Shown here: positions 8,165 through 15,592 of the stretch, piece after piece
How positions within the stretch are numbered: the stretch's first letter is position 1
Layout: every line of letters starts with the position of its first letter
Source: Pseudomonas schmalbachii
GTDB lineage: Bacteria > Pseudomonadota > Gammaproteobacteria > Pseudomonadales > Pseudomonadaceae
Length of the DNA: 64,000 nt
NCBI RefSeq assembly: GCF_017589465.1
Contig: NZ_JAELYA010000008.1
Span: 248,001 to 312,000, forward strand
Direction: 5' to 3'
The notes under the pieces: model-generated
Databases searched by the model: none
Seen by the model: the letters and a program-made list of their open reading frames with translations, nothing else
What the model was told of the DNA's origin: nothing
Position numbers and translations under genes: made by a program

Positions 8165-9530
8165 TCCGCTGAAACTCGCCGTGGTCGGCCATACCAACGT
8201 CGGCAAGACTTCGCTGCTGCGCACCCTGACCCGTGACGTGGGCTTCGGCGAGGTTTCGCATCGGCCGAGCACCACGCGGCATGTCGAGGGCGCGCGCCTG
8301 TCGGTGGACGGCGAGGCGCTGCTGGAGCTGTACGACACGCCGGGCCTGGAGGATGCCATCGCCCTGCGCGACTATCTGGAAACCCTGGAGCGCCCCGGCG
8401 AGCGCCTCGATGGCCCGGAGCGGTTGCGGCGCTTCCTCGACGGCAACGAGGCGCGCGGGCGCTTCGAACAGGAGGCCAAGGTGCTGCGCCAGTTGCTGGC
8501 GTCCGATGCTGGGCTGTATGTGATCGATGCCCGCGAGCCGGTGCTGGCCAAGTATCGCGACGAGCTGGCGGTGCTGGCCGGCTGCGCGCGGCCGCTGTTG
8601 CCGGTGCTGAACTTTGTTGCCAGTCCCGGCCATCGCGAGGAGCAGTGGCGCGAGGCGCTGTCCCGCCTCGGCCTGCATGCGCTGGTGCGTTTCGACAGCG
8701 TGGCGCCGCCGTTGGACGGCGAGCGGCGCCTGTATGAAAGCCTGGCGCTGCTGCTGGAGCGTGCCCGTCCGCAACTGGATCGGCTGGTCGCCGACCACGA
8801 GGCGCAGGCCATGGCGCGCCGCGAGGCGGGGGCGCGGCTGATCGCCGAGCTGCTTATCGATGTCGCCGCCTGCCGCAGCCTGGTCGAATCGGGCGACGCC
8901 GCGGTGCTCGCCGCCACCGAGGCGATGCGCGCGAAGGTGCGCAAGCGCGAGGACGCCTGCGTCAAGGCGCTGCTCAGCCTGTACGCCTTCCGCAAGGACG
9001 ACGCCCGCGCCGCCGACCTGCCGCTGCTGGACGGCCGCTGGGGCGACGACCTGTTCAACCCGGAAACCCTGCGCCAGCTCGGCATCCGCCTGGGCAGCGG
9101 CGTGGCGGCCGGGGCGGCGGCGGGAGCGGGGATCGACCTGCTGGTCGGCGGCATCACCCTCGGCGCTGCCGCCGCGCTCGGCGCGCTGGCCGGCGGCGCC
9201 TGGCAGACGGTCGGGCATTACGGCGGGCGCCTGCTCGGCAAGCTCAAGGGCAGCCGCGAGCTCAGCGTGGACGACAGCGTGCTGCGCCTGCTCGCCCTGC
9301 GCCAGCGCCAGTTGCTGACGGCACTGCAGGCGCGCGGCCATGCGGCGGTGGAGGCGATCCGCGTGGACTCGCCGGAGGACCGCCAGTGGCGCGAAGGCAA
9401 GCTGCCCGACGCCCTGCGCCGGGCACGCGCGCATCCGGAGTGGTCGACCCTGAACGGCAACGCGCGGGTCGAGCGCAGCGAGCGGCAGGAGCAGGTGGCG
9501 CGGCTGGCGGGGCAGTTGTTGGAGCCGTGA
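8157..9530 (+). CDS. DUF3482 family membrane-associated GTPase
   Basis: 457-residue GTPase. G1 loop GHTNVGKT is at residues 11-18 and G3 DTPG at 60-63. A segment LPVLNFVASPG stands where NKxD would be expected, so base specificity is not the textbook form. A glycine/alanine-rich hydrophobic stretch at about 315-345 (GVAAGAAAGAGIDLLVGGITLG) resembles the membrane-inserting hairpins of YcjF/Era-like proteins. ATG 8157 overlaps the end of the DUF2868 gene in ATGACTGA. It is probably a membrane-remodelling or stress-sensing GTPase acting with its partner; this is inference. Confidence 0.82.
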   Translation: MTDPLKLAVVGHTNVGKTSLLRTLTRDVGFGEVSHRPSTTRHVEGARLSVDGEALLELYDTPGLEDAIALRDYLETLERPGERLDGPERLRRFLDGNEARGRFEQEAKVLRQLLASDAGLYVIDAREPVLAKYRDELAVLAGCARPLLPVLNFVASPGHREEQWREALSRLGLHALVRFDSVAPPLDGERRLYESLALLLERARPQLDRLVADHEAQAMARREAGARLIAELLIDVAACRSLVESGDAAVLAATEAMRAKVRKREDACVKALLSLYAFRKDDARAADLPLLDGRWGDDLFNPETLRQLGIRLGSGVAAGAAAGAGIDLLVGGITLGAAAALGALAGGAWQTVGHYGGRLLGKLKGSRELSVDDSVLRLLALRQRQLLTALQARGHAAVEAIRVDSPEDRQWREGKLPDALRRARAHPEWSTLNGNARVERSERQEQVARLAGQLLEP

Positions 9531-9560
9531 GCGGACGATTTCTACGGCACGACGCACATC

Positions 9561-9628
9561 TGTAGGAGCGAGCTCTGCTCGCGAAGCTTCTGCGGGGCCG
9601 ATCTTCGCGAGCAGAGCTCGCTCCTACA
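9561..9628. repeat. Paired REP-like inverted repeat
   Basis: TGTAGGAGCGAGCTCTGCTCGCGA (9561-9584) and its reverse complement at 9605-9628 face each other across about 20 bases. Each arm holds a small hairpin, GCGAGC-TCT-GCTCGC. Same framework as the elements at 16053-16101 and 49144-49202, with a different core. Confidence 0.85.
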
Positions 9629-9663
9629 CAAAATCTCAACGCCAACGTGAGGGCGGCCAGCAA

Positions 9664-9718
9664 CGTAGGGCGGGTGCAACCCGCCAAACCCGGCACGATT
9701 GCCATAAATGGCGGGTTG
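9664..9718. repeat. Inverted repeat, GTAGGGCGGGT family
   Basis: CGTAGGGCGGGTGCAACCCGCCA on the left and TGGCGGGTTG on the right, with the right end truncated. The stop codon of the phosphoesterase gene follows 2 bases later. Relatives are at 13174-13226 and 29805-29862. Confidence 0.7.
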
Positions 9719-9719
9719 T

Positions 9720-10187
9720 TCAAGCGAGGTCGATCAACTCCACTTCCGCGCGGCCGTGGTGGATATGCAGGATCGCCAGGGTGATCGGCAGCTTGAAGCG
9801 CCGTGGTCCGGCGCTGCCGGGGTTGAGGTGGAGCACGCCGTCGCGGATTTCGTTCAGCGGCTTGTGCGAATGCCCGGCGATGACCACGTCGATGCCCTCG
9901 GCGCGCGGGTCGAGGGCGAGTTGCTTGCGGTCGTGGATCAGGTACAGGCGCACGCCGCCGACGTCCAGTTGCAGGGTTTCCGGAATCCCGTCGGCCCAGG
10001 CGTCGGTGTCGTTGTTGCCGCGCACCACGTCGAGCGGCGCCAGTTCGCCCAGGGCAGCGAGAATGTCCGGCTTGCCGATGTCGCCGAGATGCAGCAGCCG
10101 CTCGCAGCCGCGCAGCGCTTCGATGGCTTGCGGCCGCAGCAGGCCGTGGGTGTCGGCGATCACGCCGATGCGGATGGAGTCGCTCAT
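9720..10187 (-). CDS. YfcE/MJ0936-type metallophosphoesterase
   Basis: 155-residue calcineurin-like phosphoesterase. Two-metal site motifs appear in order: D12-T-H14, GDIGKPD, GNND, IHD and GHSHKP. Small family members such as YfcE hydrolyse phosphodiesters; the true substrate here is unknown. It lies downstream of serA on the same strand, but a strong hairpin stands between the two genes, so shared transcription is doubtful. Confidence 0.9.
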   Translation of the reverse strand: MSDSIRIGVIADTHGLLRPQAIEALRGCERLLHLGDIGKPDILAALGELAPLDVVRGNNDTDAWADGIPETLQLDVGGVRLYLIHDRKQLALDPRAEGIDVVIAGHSHKPLNEIRDGVLHLNPGSAGPRRFKLPITLAILHIHHGRAEVELIDLA

Positions 10188-10204
10188 CCGGGCAGCATAA
10201 ACGA

Positions 10205-10228
10205 CGACGCCACCCGAAGGTGGCGTCG
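10205..10228 (-). terminator. Likely terminator of serA
   Basis: 10-bp stem CGACGCCACC / GGTGGCGTCG with a 4-base loop. On the minus strand it follows the serA stop and is trailed by TCGTTTATG, so the T run is short. Confidence 0.65.
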
Positions 10229-10248
10229 CGTTAACGGCACGGCTCGAC

Positions 10249-11478
10249 TCAGAAGAGTACGCGGCTGCGGATGGTGCCGTTGACGTGCTGCAGCTTCTCC
10301 AGCGCCAGGTCGGAGTACTCGGCGTCGACGTCGATCACCACGTAGCCGACCTTGTCGTTGGTCTGCAGGTACTGGCCGGAGATGTTGATGCCGTTGTCGG
10401 CGAACACCTTGTTGATCTCGCTCATCACGCCCGGGATGTTGGCGTGGATGTGCAGCAGGCGGTGTTTGCCCGGGTGCGACGGCAGGGCCACTTCCGGGAA
10501 GTTGACCGAGGAAACCGAAGTACCGTTGTCGCTGTACTTGACCAGCTTCTCGGCGACTTCCAGGCCGATGTTGGCCTGTGCTTCGGCGGTGGAGCCGCCG
10601 ATGTGCGGAGTCAGGATCACGCGATCCAGGCCACGCAGCGGGCTCTCGAACTCCTCGTCGTTGGACTTCGGCTCGACCGGGAACACGTCGATGGCGGCGC
10701 CGATCAGGTGTTCGTCCTTGATCGCATTGGCCAGGTGGTCCAGCTCGACCACGGTGCCGCGCGCGGCGTTGATCAGGATGCCGCCCTTCTTGATGGCGCG
10801 GATTTCCTTCTCGCCGATCATCCACTGGGTGGACGGCAGCTCCGGCACGTGCAGCGAGACGATGTCGGACATGCCGAGCAGTTCGTGCAGGCTGCCGACC
10901 TGAGTGGCGTTGCCCAGCGGCAGCTTGGTCACCACGTCATAGAAGTAGACCTGCATGCCCAGGGCTTCGGCCAGGACCGAGAGCTGGGTGCCGATCGAGC
11001 CGTAGCCGACGATGCCGAGCTTCTTGCCGCGGATCTCGAAGGAGTTGGCCGCCGACTTGATCCAGCCGCCGCGATGGCAGGATGCGTTCTTCTCCGGGAT
11101 GCCGCGCAGCAGCAGGATGGCCTGGGCCAGGACCAGTTCGGCAACCGAGCGGGTGTTGGAGTAGGGCGCGTTGAACACCGCGATGCCGCGCTCGCGGGCG
11201 GCGTTCAGGTTGACCTGGTTGGTGCCGATGCAGAAGCAGCCGACAGCGATCAGTTTCTTGGCGGCGTCGAAGACCTCTTCGGTCAACTGGGTGCGGGAGC
11301 GGATGCCGATGAAGTGTGCGTCGGCGATCTTTTCCTTCAGTTCGTTATCGGAGAGGGCGCCCTTGAGGTACTCGATGTTGGTGTAGCCGGCGGCCTTCAG
11401 GGTGTCCACGGCATTCTGGTGAACGCCTTCGAGGAGGAGGAATTTGATCTTGCTCTTGTCGAGAGAGGTCTTGCTCAT
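10249..11478 (-). CDS. serA: D-3-phosphoglycerate dehydrogenase
   Basis: 409-residue SerA, first enzyme of serine synthesis (3-phosphoglycerate to 3-phosphohydroxypyruvate with NAD+). The Rossmann motif GIVGYGSIGTQ is present. The catalytic-domain segment ARGTVVELDHL and the His box HIGGSTAEAQANIG follow. A C-terminal ACT domain (HANIPGVMSEINKVF) suggests serine feedback control. ATG 11478 (MSKTSLDKSK) matches the E. coli-type start. SerA enzymes of this class can also reduce 2-oxoglutarate to D-2-hydroxyglutarate, which fits the divergent neighbour. Confidence 0.97.
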   Translation of the reverse strand: MSKTSLDKSKIKFLLLEGVHQNAVDTLKAAGYTNIEYLKGALSDNELKEKIADAHFIGIRSRTQLTEEVFDAAKKLIAVGCFCIGTNQVNLNAARERGIAVFNAPYSNTRSVAELVLAQAILLLRGIPEKNASCHRGGWIKSAANSFEIRGKKLGIVGYGSIGTQLSVLAEALGMQVYFYDVVTKLPLGNATQVGSLHELLGMSDIVSLHVPELPSTQWMIGEKEIRAIKKGGILINAARGTVVELDHLANAIKDEHLIGAAIDVFPVEPKSNDEEFESPLRGLDRVILTPHIGGSTAEAQANIGLEVAEKLVKYSDNGTSVSSVNFPEVALPSHPGKHRLLHIHANIPGVMSEINKVFADNGINISGQYLQTNDKVGYVVIDVDAEYSDLALEKLQHVNGTIRSRVLF

Positions 11479-11543
11479 CTGCGTAAACCTGTTGTCCCGT
11501 GGGAAATTGACTTGAACTGAACAGCGCGGATGGAACCGGCCGG

Positions 11544-11567
11544 CACCTGGCAGCTCGGCGCCAGGTG
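11544..11567. promoter_or_regulatory. Palindromic candidate operator between serA and the hydroxyglutarate dehydrogenase
   Basis: CACCTGGC, 8 bases, GCCAGGTG: a perfect 8-bp inverted repeat centred in the 193-base divergent region. Its right arm overlaps the candidate -35 of the rightward promoter. The binding protein is unknown. Confidence 0.5.
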
Positions 11568-11592
11568 GCACTCTGCGTGGGGTGCGTATGCT
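11565..11592 (+). promoter_or_regulatory. Candidate promoter for the FAD-linked dehydrogenase
   Basis: GTGGCA, 16-base spacer, TATGCT; each hexamer matches the sigma-70 consensus at 4 of 6. It lies 80 bases before the ATG at 11672. Confidence 0.4.
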
Positions 11593-11671
11593 AGCATGTT
11601 CTCCCTTTTCCTTGCCCGGTTACGACCTGAGCGGTTCTCAGGACGACCATGAGCCAAATGAGAGTTCCCGA

Positions 11672-13066
11672 ATGACCCGCGAAGCCCTGATCGAATCGCT
11701 GAAGCCCCTGGTAGAGCCCGGCAAGCTGCTCACCGACGCCGATTCCCTCGATGCCTACGGCAAGGACTGGACCAAGCATTTCGCCCCGGCGCCGCTGGCC
11801 ATCGTCTTCCCGAAGACCATCGAGCAGGTGCAGGCCGTCGTCCGCTGGGCCAACGAGCACAAGATCGGCCTGGTGCCCTCGGGCGGCCGTACCGGCCTGT
11901 CCGCCGCCGCCGTCGCGGCCAACGGCGAGGTAGTCGTGTCCTTCGACTACATGAACAGGATTCTCGACTTCAACGCCTTCGACCGCACCGTGGTGTGCCA
12001 GCCGGGCGTGGTCACCAAGCAGCTGCAGACTTTCGCCGAGGAAAACGGCCTGTACTATCCGGTGGACTTCGCTTCGTCGGGTTCCAGTCAGATTGGCGGC
12101 AACATCGGCACCAATGCCGGCGGGATCAAGGTGATTCGCTACGGCATGACCCGCAACTGGGTGGCCGGCATGAAGGTCGTCACCGGCAAGGGCGACCTGC
12201 TGGAACTGAACAAGGACCTGATCAAGAACGCCACCGGCTACGACATGCGCCAACTGTTCATCGGCGCCGAAGGCACCCTGGGCTTCGTGGTCGAGGCCAC
12301 CATGCGCCTGGAGCGCACGCCGAAGAACCTCACCGCGATGGTCCTCGGCACCCCCGACTTCGACTCGATCATGCCGGTGCTGCACGCCTTCCAGAGTAAG
12401 CTCGACCTGACTGCCTTCGAATTCTTCTCCGACAAGGCGCTGGCCAAGGTGCTGGCGCGCGGCGACGTGCCGCCGGCCTTCGAGACCGACTGCCCGTTCT
12501 ACGCGCTGCTGGAGTTCGAAGCCACCACCGAGGAAGTCGCCAACGAGGCGCTGGCCACCTTCGAGCACTGCGTCGAGCAGGGCTGGGTGCTGGACGGTGT
12601 GATGAGCCAGAGCGAGCAGCAACTGCAGAACCTGTGGAAGCTGCGCGAGTACATCTCCGAGACCATCTCGCACTGGACGCCGTACAAGAACGACATCTCG
12701 GTCACCGTGGCCAAGGTGCCGGCCTTCCTCAAGGACATCGACACCATCGTCGAAGCCAATTACCCGGACTTCGAAGTGGTCTGGTTCGGCCACATCGGCG
12801 ACGGCAACCTGCACCTGAACATCCTCAAACCGGAAAACCTGTCCAAGGACGAGTTCTTCGCCAAGTGCGCTACCGTGAACAAGTGGGTGTTCGAAACCGT
12901 GCAGAAGTACAACGGCTCGATCTCCGCCGAGCACGGCGTGGGCATGACCAAGCGCGATTACCTGGGCTACAGCCGTTCGGAAGCCGAGATCGGCTACATG
13001 AAGGCGCTGAAGGCGGTGTTCGATCCGAACGGGATCATGAACCCGGGCAAGATTTTCCCGGTCTGA
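11672..13066 (+). CDS. FAD-linked D-2-hydroxyglutarate dehydrogenase
   Basis: 464-residue FAD-binding oxidoreductase of the GlcD/D2HGDH/DLD type. The N-terminal PCMH FAD domain carries VPSGGRTGLSAAA and SSGSSQIGGNIGTNAGGIKVIRYG. The C-terminal domain carries HIGDGNLHLN (metal-site histidines) and SAEHGVGMTKRDYL near the end. In Pseudomonas an enzyme of this kind encoded beside serA oxidises the D-2-hydroxyglutarate made by SerA, pulling serine synthesis forward. The divergent arrangement here supports that role over glycolate or D-lactate oxidation. Start ATG 11672 (MTREALIESL). Confidence 0.88.
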   Translation: MTREALIESLKPLVEPGKLLTDADSLDAYGKDWTKHFAPAPLAIVFPKTIEQVQAVVRWANEHKIGLVPSGGRTGLSAAAVAANGEVVVSFDYMNRILDFNAFDRTVVCQPGVVTKQLQTFAEENGLYYPVDFASSGSSQIGGNIGTNAGGIKVIRYGMTRNWVAGMKVVTGKGDLLELNKDLIKNATGYDMRQLFIGAEGTLGFVVEATMRLERTPKNLTAMVLGTPDFDSIMPVLHAFQSKLDLTAFEFFSDKALAKVLARGDVPPAFETDCPFYALLEFEATTEEVANEALATFEHCVEQGWVLDGVMSQSEQQLQNLWKLREYISETISHWTPYKNDISVTVAKVPAFLKDIDTIVEANYPDFEVVWFGHIGDGNLHLNILKPENLSKDEFFAKCATVNKWVFETVQKYNGSISAEHGVGMTKRDYLGYSRSEAEIGYMKALKAVFDPNGIMNPGKIFPV

Positions 13067-13076
13067 CCGCATCTCG

Positions 13077-13151
13077 CGTAGGTTGGCGCTGAACGCAGTG
13101 AAGCCCAACGATGGCGATGTTGGGCTTCGCGTTGCTCAGCGCCAACCTACG
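13077..13151. repeat. Inverted repeat, GTAGGTTGG family, copy 2
   Basis: CGTAGGTTGGCGCTGA...GAAGCCCAAC / GTTGGGCTTCGC...CAGCGCCAACCTACG: a near-perfect 75-base palindrome starting 10 bases after the dehydrogenase stop codon. It could also act as a transcription terminator or mRNA 3' stabiliser. Confidence 0.85.
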
Positions 13152-13173
13152 TATCGGCCAGGTGCGTAGAACC

Positions 13174-13226
13174 CGTAGGGCGGGTGGAACCCGCCACCGC
13201 GATGGCGGGTTCCACCCGCCCTACAG
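13174..13226. repeat. Inverted repeat, GTAGGGCGGGT family, full copy
   Basis: CGTAGGGCGGGTGGAACCCG...and its reverse complement ending in CCACCCGCCCTACAG. Each arm contains GGCGGGT-ACCCGCC potential. It ends 9 bases before the next ATG, so its edge forms the start of that gene's AGGAG ribosome site (13224-13228). Confidence 0.85.
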
Positions 13227-13235
13227 GAGTCATTC

Positions 13236-13901
13236 ATGAGCTACCAGCACCATTACAGCGACGGCACTCTCATCCACTTCCCGCTGGGCAAGGTGGTCTG
13301 CGTCGGCCGCAACTACGCCGAGCATGCGAAAGAGCTGAACAACCCGATCCCGACCGAGCCGCTGCTGTTCATCAAGCCGGGCTCCTGCGTGGTGCCCAGC
13401 GAAGGCGGTTTCAGCATTCCCGAGGATCGCGGCTCGGTGCACTACGAGGCGGAAATCGCCGTGCTGATCGGCAAGCCGCTGTCGCGTCACCCGAATCGCG
13501 AGGAAGTGCTGGATGCCATTTCCGGCTACGCCCCGGCCCTGGACCTGACCCTGCGCGACGTGCAGGCGAAGCTGAAGGAAAAGGGCCTGCCCTGGGAACT
13601 GGCCAAGTCTTTCGACGGCGCCTTCGTGCTGGCGCCGTTCGTCAACGCCGACCAGTTCCCCGACCCGACCGATATCGGCATCCGCCTGAGCATTGACGGC
13701 GAGGTGCGCCAGGACGGCAACAGCCGCGACATGCTCAATCCCATCGTGCCGCTGATCCAGTACATCTGCGGACACTTCTCGCTGCAGCCCGGCGACGTGG
13801 TTTCCACCGGTACGCCGGCGGGCGTCGGTCCGCTGCAGCGCGGCAGCGAACTGGTGCTGGAGCTTCCGGGTACCAGCCGTTTCGAAAGCCGGGTATTCTG
13901 A
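13236..13901 (+). CDS. FAH-family hydrolase (YcgM-like)
   Basis: 221-residue fumarylacetoacetate hydrolase fold protein. Family motifs: VGRNYAEHAKEL, PLLFIKPGSCV, the metal-binding HYEAEIAVLIGKPL (two glutamates), KSFDGAFVLAPF and STGTPAGVGPLQRG. Small stand-alone members act as acylpyruvases or oxaloacetate tautomerases; the exact substrate cannot be read here. An AGGAG ribosome site sits partly on the edge of the preceding repeat, so translation initiation may be sensitive to hairpin formation. Confidence 0.9.
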   Translation: MSYQHHYSDGTLIHFPLGKVVCVGRNYAEHAKELNNPIPTEPLLFIKPGSCVVPSEGGFSIPEDRGSVHYEAEIAVLIGKPLSRHPNREEVLDAISGYAPALDLTLRDVQAKLKEKGLPWELAKSFDGAFVLAPFVNADQFPDPTDIGIRLSIDGEVRQDGNSRDMLNPIVPLIQYICGHFSLQPGDVVSTGTPAGVGPLQRGSELVLELPGTSRFESRVF

Positions 13902-14016
13902 TTCCTTTGGCGGAGGCGGGCAGTGTCCTGCCTCCAGCGGGAACCTTTCCCGCGCGCAGAGCATCTGACGGCTTCCTCTGTCCGTCACCTGGCATACCCG
14001 ACTACAAGAGCCGTCA

Positions 14017-15048
14017 ATGAACAAGGCCTTCTCTCCTTCCCGCATGCGCCGGCTATGGCTGGCATTCTTCGCCGCATTGATCGTATTCGGCATCCTGGCC
14101 CGCTACTTCCACTGGGACGACCGCGCCGAACTCTGGCTGCAGGAGCAGGGCACCAGCCAGCAGGTGCGCGACGAGAGCATCTGGCTGCCGGGCTATCGCG
14201 CGGTGATCCAGGGCAAGCAGCTCAAGGGTGGCCTGGAGGGCGAGGAACCTTCCGATCTGGCCTATAACCCGCTGACCCGCACGCTGTTCACCGTCACTGG
14301 TACCAATCCGATGCTCGCCGAGCTGTCGCTCGATGGCGAAGTGCTGCGGGTGGTGCCGTTGCTCGGCATGTCCAATCCGGAGGGCGTCGCCGTGCTGGAA
14401 AACGGCAACGTGGCTGTCACCGACGAGCGGAGGAACACCCTGACGATCTTCCGTATCGATCCGCAGAGCCGCGAGTTGCGCACCGAGCGCCTCACCGAGT
14501 TCGACCTGGGCATTGTCATCAGGAAGAACAAGGGCTTCGAGGGCATCGCCTGGGACCCCCGCCAGCAGCGCCTGCTGCTCGGCCGCGAGCGTGATCCGAA
14601 GAGCCTGTTCAGTTGGTCCAGCGACGGCAGCCCGAGCCTGGCCGGCAGCATGCAGCCGCTGCCCAGCGAGCAGCTGTACATGCGCAACGTCTCGGCGCTC
14701 AGCGTCGATCCGCGTACCGGGCACGCCCTGGTGCTGTCGGCGGAATCGCACCTGCTGCTGGAGCTGGACGAGAACGGCGAGCCGGTCAGCTTCATCAGCC
14801 TGCTTGCCGGGCTGAATGGTCTGAATAACAGGATTCCGCGCGCCGAGGGCGTGGCCATCGACGAAAACGGCACCATCTACATGGTCAGCGAACCCGACCT
14901 GTTCTACGTCTTCCGCCGCGAACCGGCAGAGGGGGAAATAAGCGCCGCGGCCAACCAGGCGGAGCTTAAGGTTGGCTTAAGCGCGATTTCAGACTCGTTT
15001 CAGCAGTCCGATCTAAGCTGGACTCATCGAAACCAGCCCGGAGGCTAA
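14017..15048 (+). CDS. SdiA-regulated/YjiK-type beta-propeller protein
   Basis: 343 residues. One N-terminal membrane anchor at about residues 11-27 (LWLAFFAALIVFGILA) is followed by a predicted propeller domain matching the SdiA-regulated family (EPSDLAYNPLTRTLFTVTGTNP, SNPEGVAVLENGNVAVTDE, NKGFEGIAWDPRQQRLLLG, PRAEGVAIDENGTIYMVSEPDLFYVF). It is probably anchored in the inner membrane facing the periplasm. The family fold ends near YVFRRE. The last 30-odd residues are encoded by what looks like the promoter of the next gene (two CTTAAG half-sites at 14965-14981), so this tail may not be functional protein. In P. aeruginosa a related propeller (CarP) belongs to the calcium response. Confidence 0.82.
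   Translation: MNKAFSPSRMRRLWLAFFAALIVFGILARYFHWDDRAELWLQEQGTSQQVRDESIWLPGYRAVIQGKQLKGGLEGEEPSDLAYNPLTRTLFTVTGTNPMLAELSLDGEVLRVVPLLGMSNPEGVAVLENGNVAVTDERRNTLTIFRIDPQSRELRTERLTEFDLGIVIRKNKGFEGIAWDPRQQRLLLGRERDPKSLFSWSSDGSPSLAGSMQPLPSEQLYMRNVSALSVDPRTGHALVLSAESHLLLELDENGEPVSFISLLAGLNGLNNRIPRAEGVAIDENGTIYMVSEPDLFYVFRREPAEGEISAAANQAELKVGLSAISDSFQQSDLSWTHRNQPGG
14965..15003 (+). promoter_or_regulatory. TTAAG half-site array (BqsR/CarR-box type), copy 1
   Basis: CTTAAG at 14965 and 14976 give TTAAG-N6-TTAAG, the motif reported for the P. aeruginosa cation-responsive regulator BqsR (CarR). TTTCAG follows at 14987 and again at 14998, so four hexamers are spaced exactly 11 bases apart. The array lies inside the 3' end of the propeller gene and 49-87 bases before the OB-fold gene start. 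A PmrA-type regulator could also use such sites. Confidence 0.7.
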
Positions 15049-15051
15049 TTC

Positions 15052-15429
15052 ATGAAACTTCGCCATCTTTCCCTGCTTGCCGCTACTACCCTGTTCTCCG
15101 CTGCCACCATCGCCGCCGGCTACACCGGTCCGGGCAGCGACGCCGCCGCGCCGGCCGCCCCTGCCCAGGTCACCACCGTCAAGCAGGCGCAGTCCGCCGC
15201 CGATGACACTCCGGCCGTTCTGGAGGGCATCATCACCAAGCGTCTCGGCGGGGAGCACTATGAGTTCAAGGATGCCACCGGCACCATCCAGGTTGAGATC
15301 GATGACGATGACTGGCCGGCCGGCGCCGGGGTTTCCGAGAACACCAAGGTGCGTTTGACCGGTGAGGTCGACCACCACAGGCAGAAGGCGACCGACATCG
15401 ACGTGGACCGGGTGGAGCTGGTCCAGTAA
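15052..15429 (+). CDS. Periplasmic OB-fold stress protein (YgiW/YdeI/CarO-like), copy 1
   Basis: 125 residues with a signal peptide (MKLRHLSLLAATTLFSAATIAAG) and a bacterial OB-fold domain: GYTGPG, AVLEGIITKRLGGEHYEFKD, IQVEIDDDDWPAG, RLTGEVD, IDVDRVELVQ. Proteins of this family protect against cations, peroxide or antimicrobial peptides, and CarO of P. aeruginosa is a calcium-induced member. It is closely similar to the protein at 15593, differing mainly by an alanine/proline insert after the signal. AGGAGG-like ribosome site CGGAGG is present. A strong terminator follows. Confidence 0.9.
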   Translation: MKLRHLSLLAATTLFSAATIAAGYTGPGSDAAAPAAPAQVTTVKQAQSAADDTPAVLEGIITKRLGGEHYEFKDATGTIQVEIDDDDWPAGAGVSENTKVRLTGEVDHHRQKATDIDVDRVELVQ

Positions 15430-15447
15430 TCCGACCCCGTCTCATCG

Positions 15448-15483
15448 AAGAGCGCGCCCGGCCAACGCCGGGCGCGCTCTTTT
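15448..15483 (+). terminator. Strong terminator after OB-fold gene 1
   Basis: 15-bp perfect stem (AAGAGCGCGCCCGGC with its complement), CAAC loop, then TTT. It separates the two OB-fold genes, so each has its own transcript. Confidence 0.95.
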
Positions 15484-15504
15484 CGTTTCCGCACCCTGGA
15501 GGTT

Positions 15505-15559
15505 CTTAAGCCTGGCTTAAGGCCCGGTTAAGTCTGGTTTCAGCACGGTTGCGTAATCT
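15505..15559 (+). promoter_or_regulatory. TTAAG half-site array (BqsR/CarR-box type) and promoter, copy 2
   Basis: CTTAAG at 15505, CTTAAG at 15516, GTTAAG at 15527 and TTTCAG at 15538 stand at exact 11-base intervals, then a -10-like TAATCT at 15554-15559. The layout and the downstream sequence (CTGG...CGAAACCA) parallel copy 1, showing that promoter and gene were duplicated together. It sits 34 bases before the next ATG. Confidence 0.72.
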
Positions 15560-15592
15560 GGCTTCAACGAAACCACAGAAGAGGCCACCGCC

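Noticed and set aside
6731-9557. Minus-strand open frames opposite the DUF2868/DUF3482 pair
   Set aside because: Composition is dominated by Gln, Arg, Ala and Gly with no domain; the plus strand has motifs and translational coupling.
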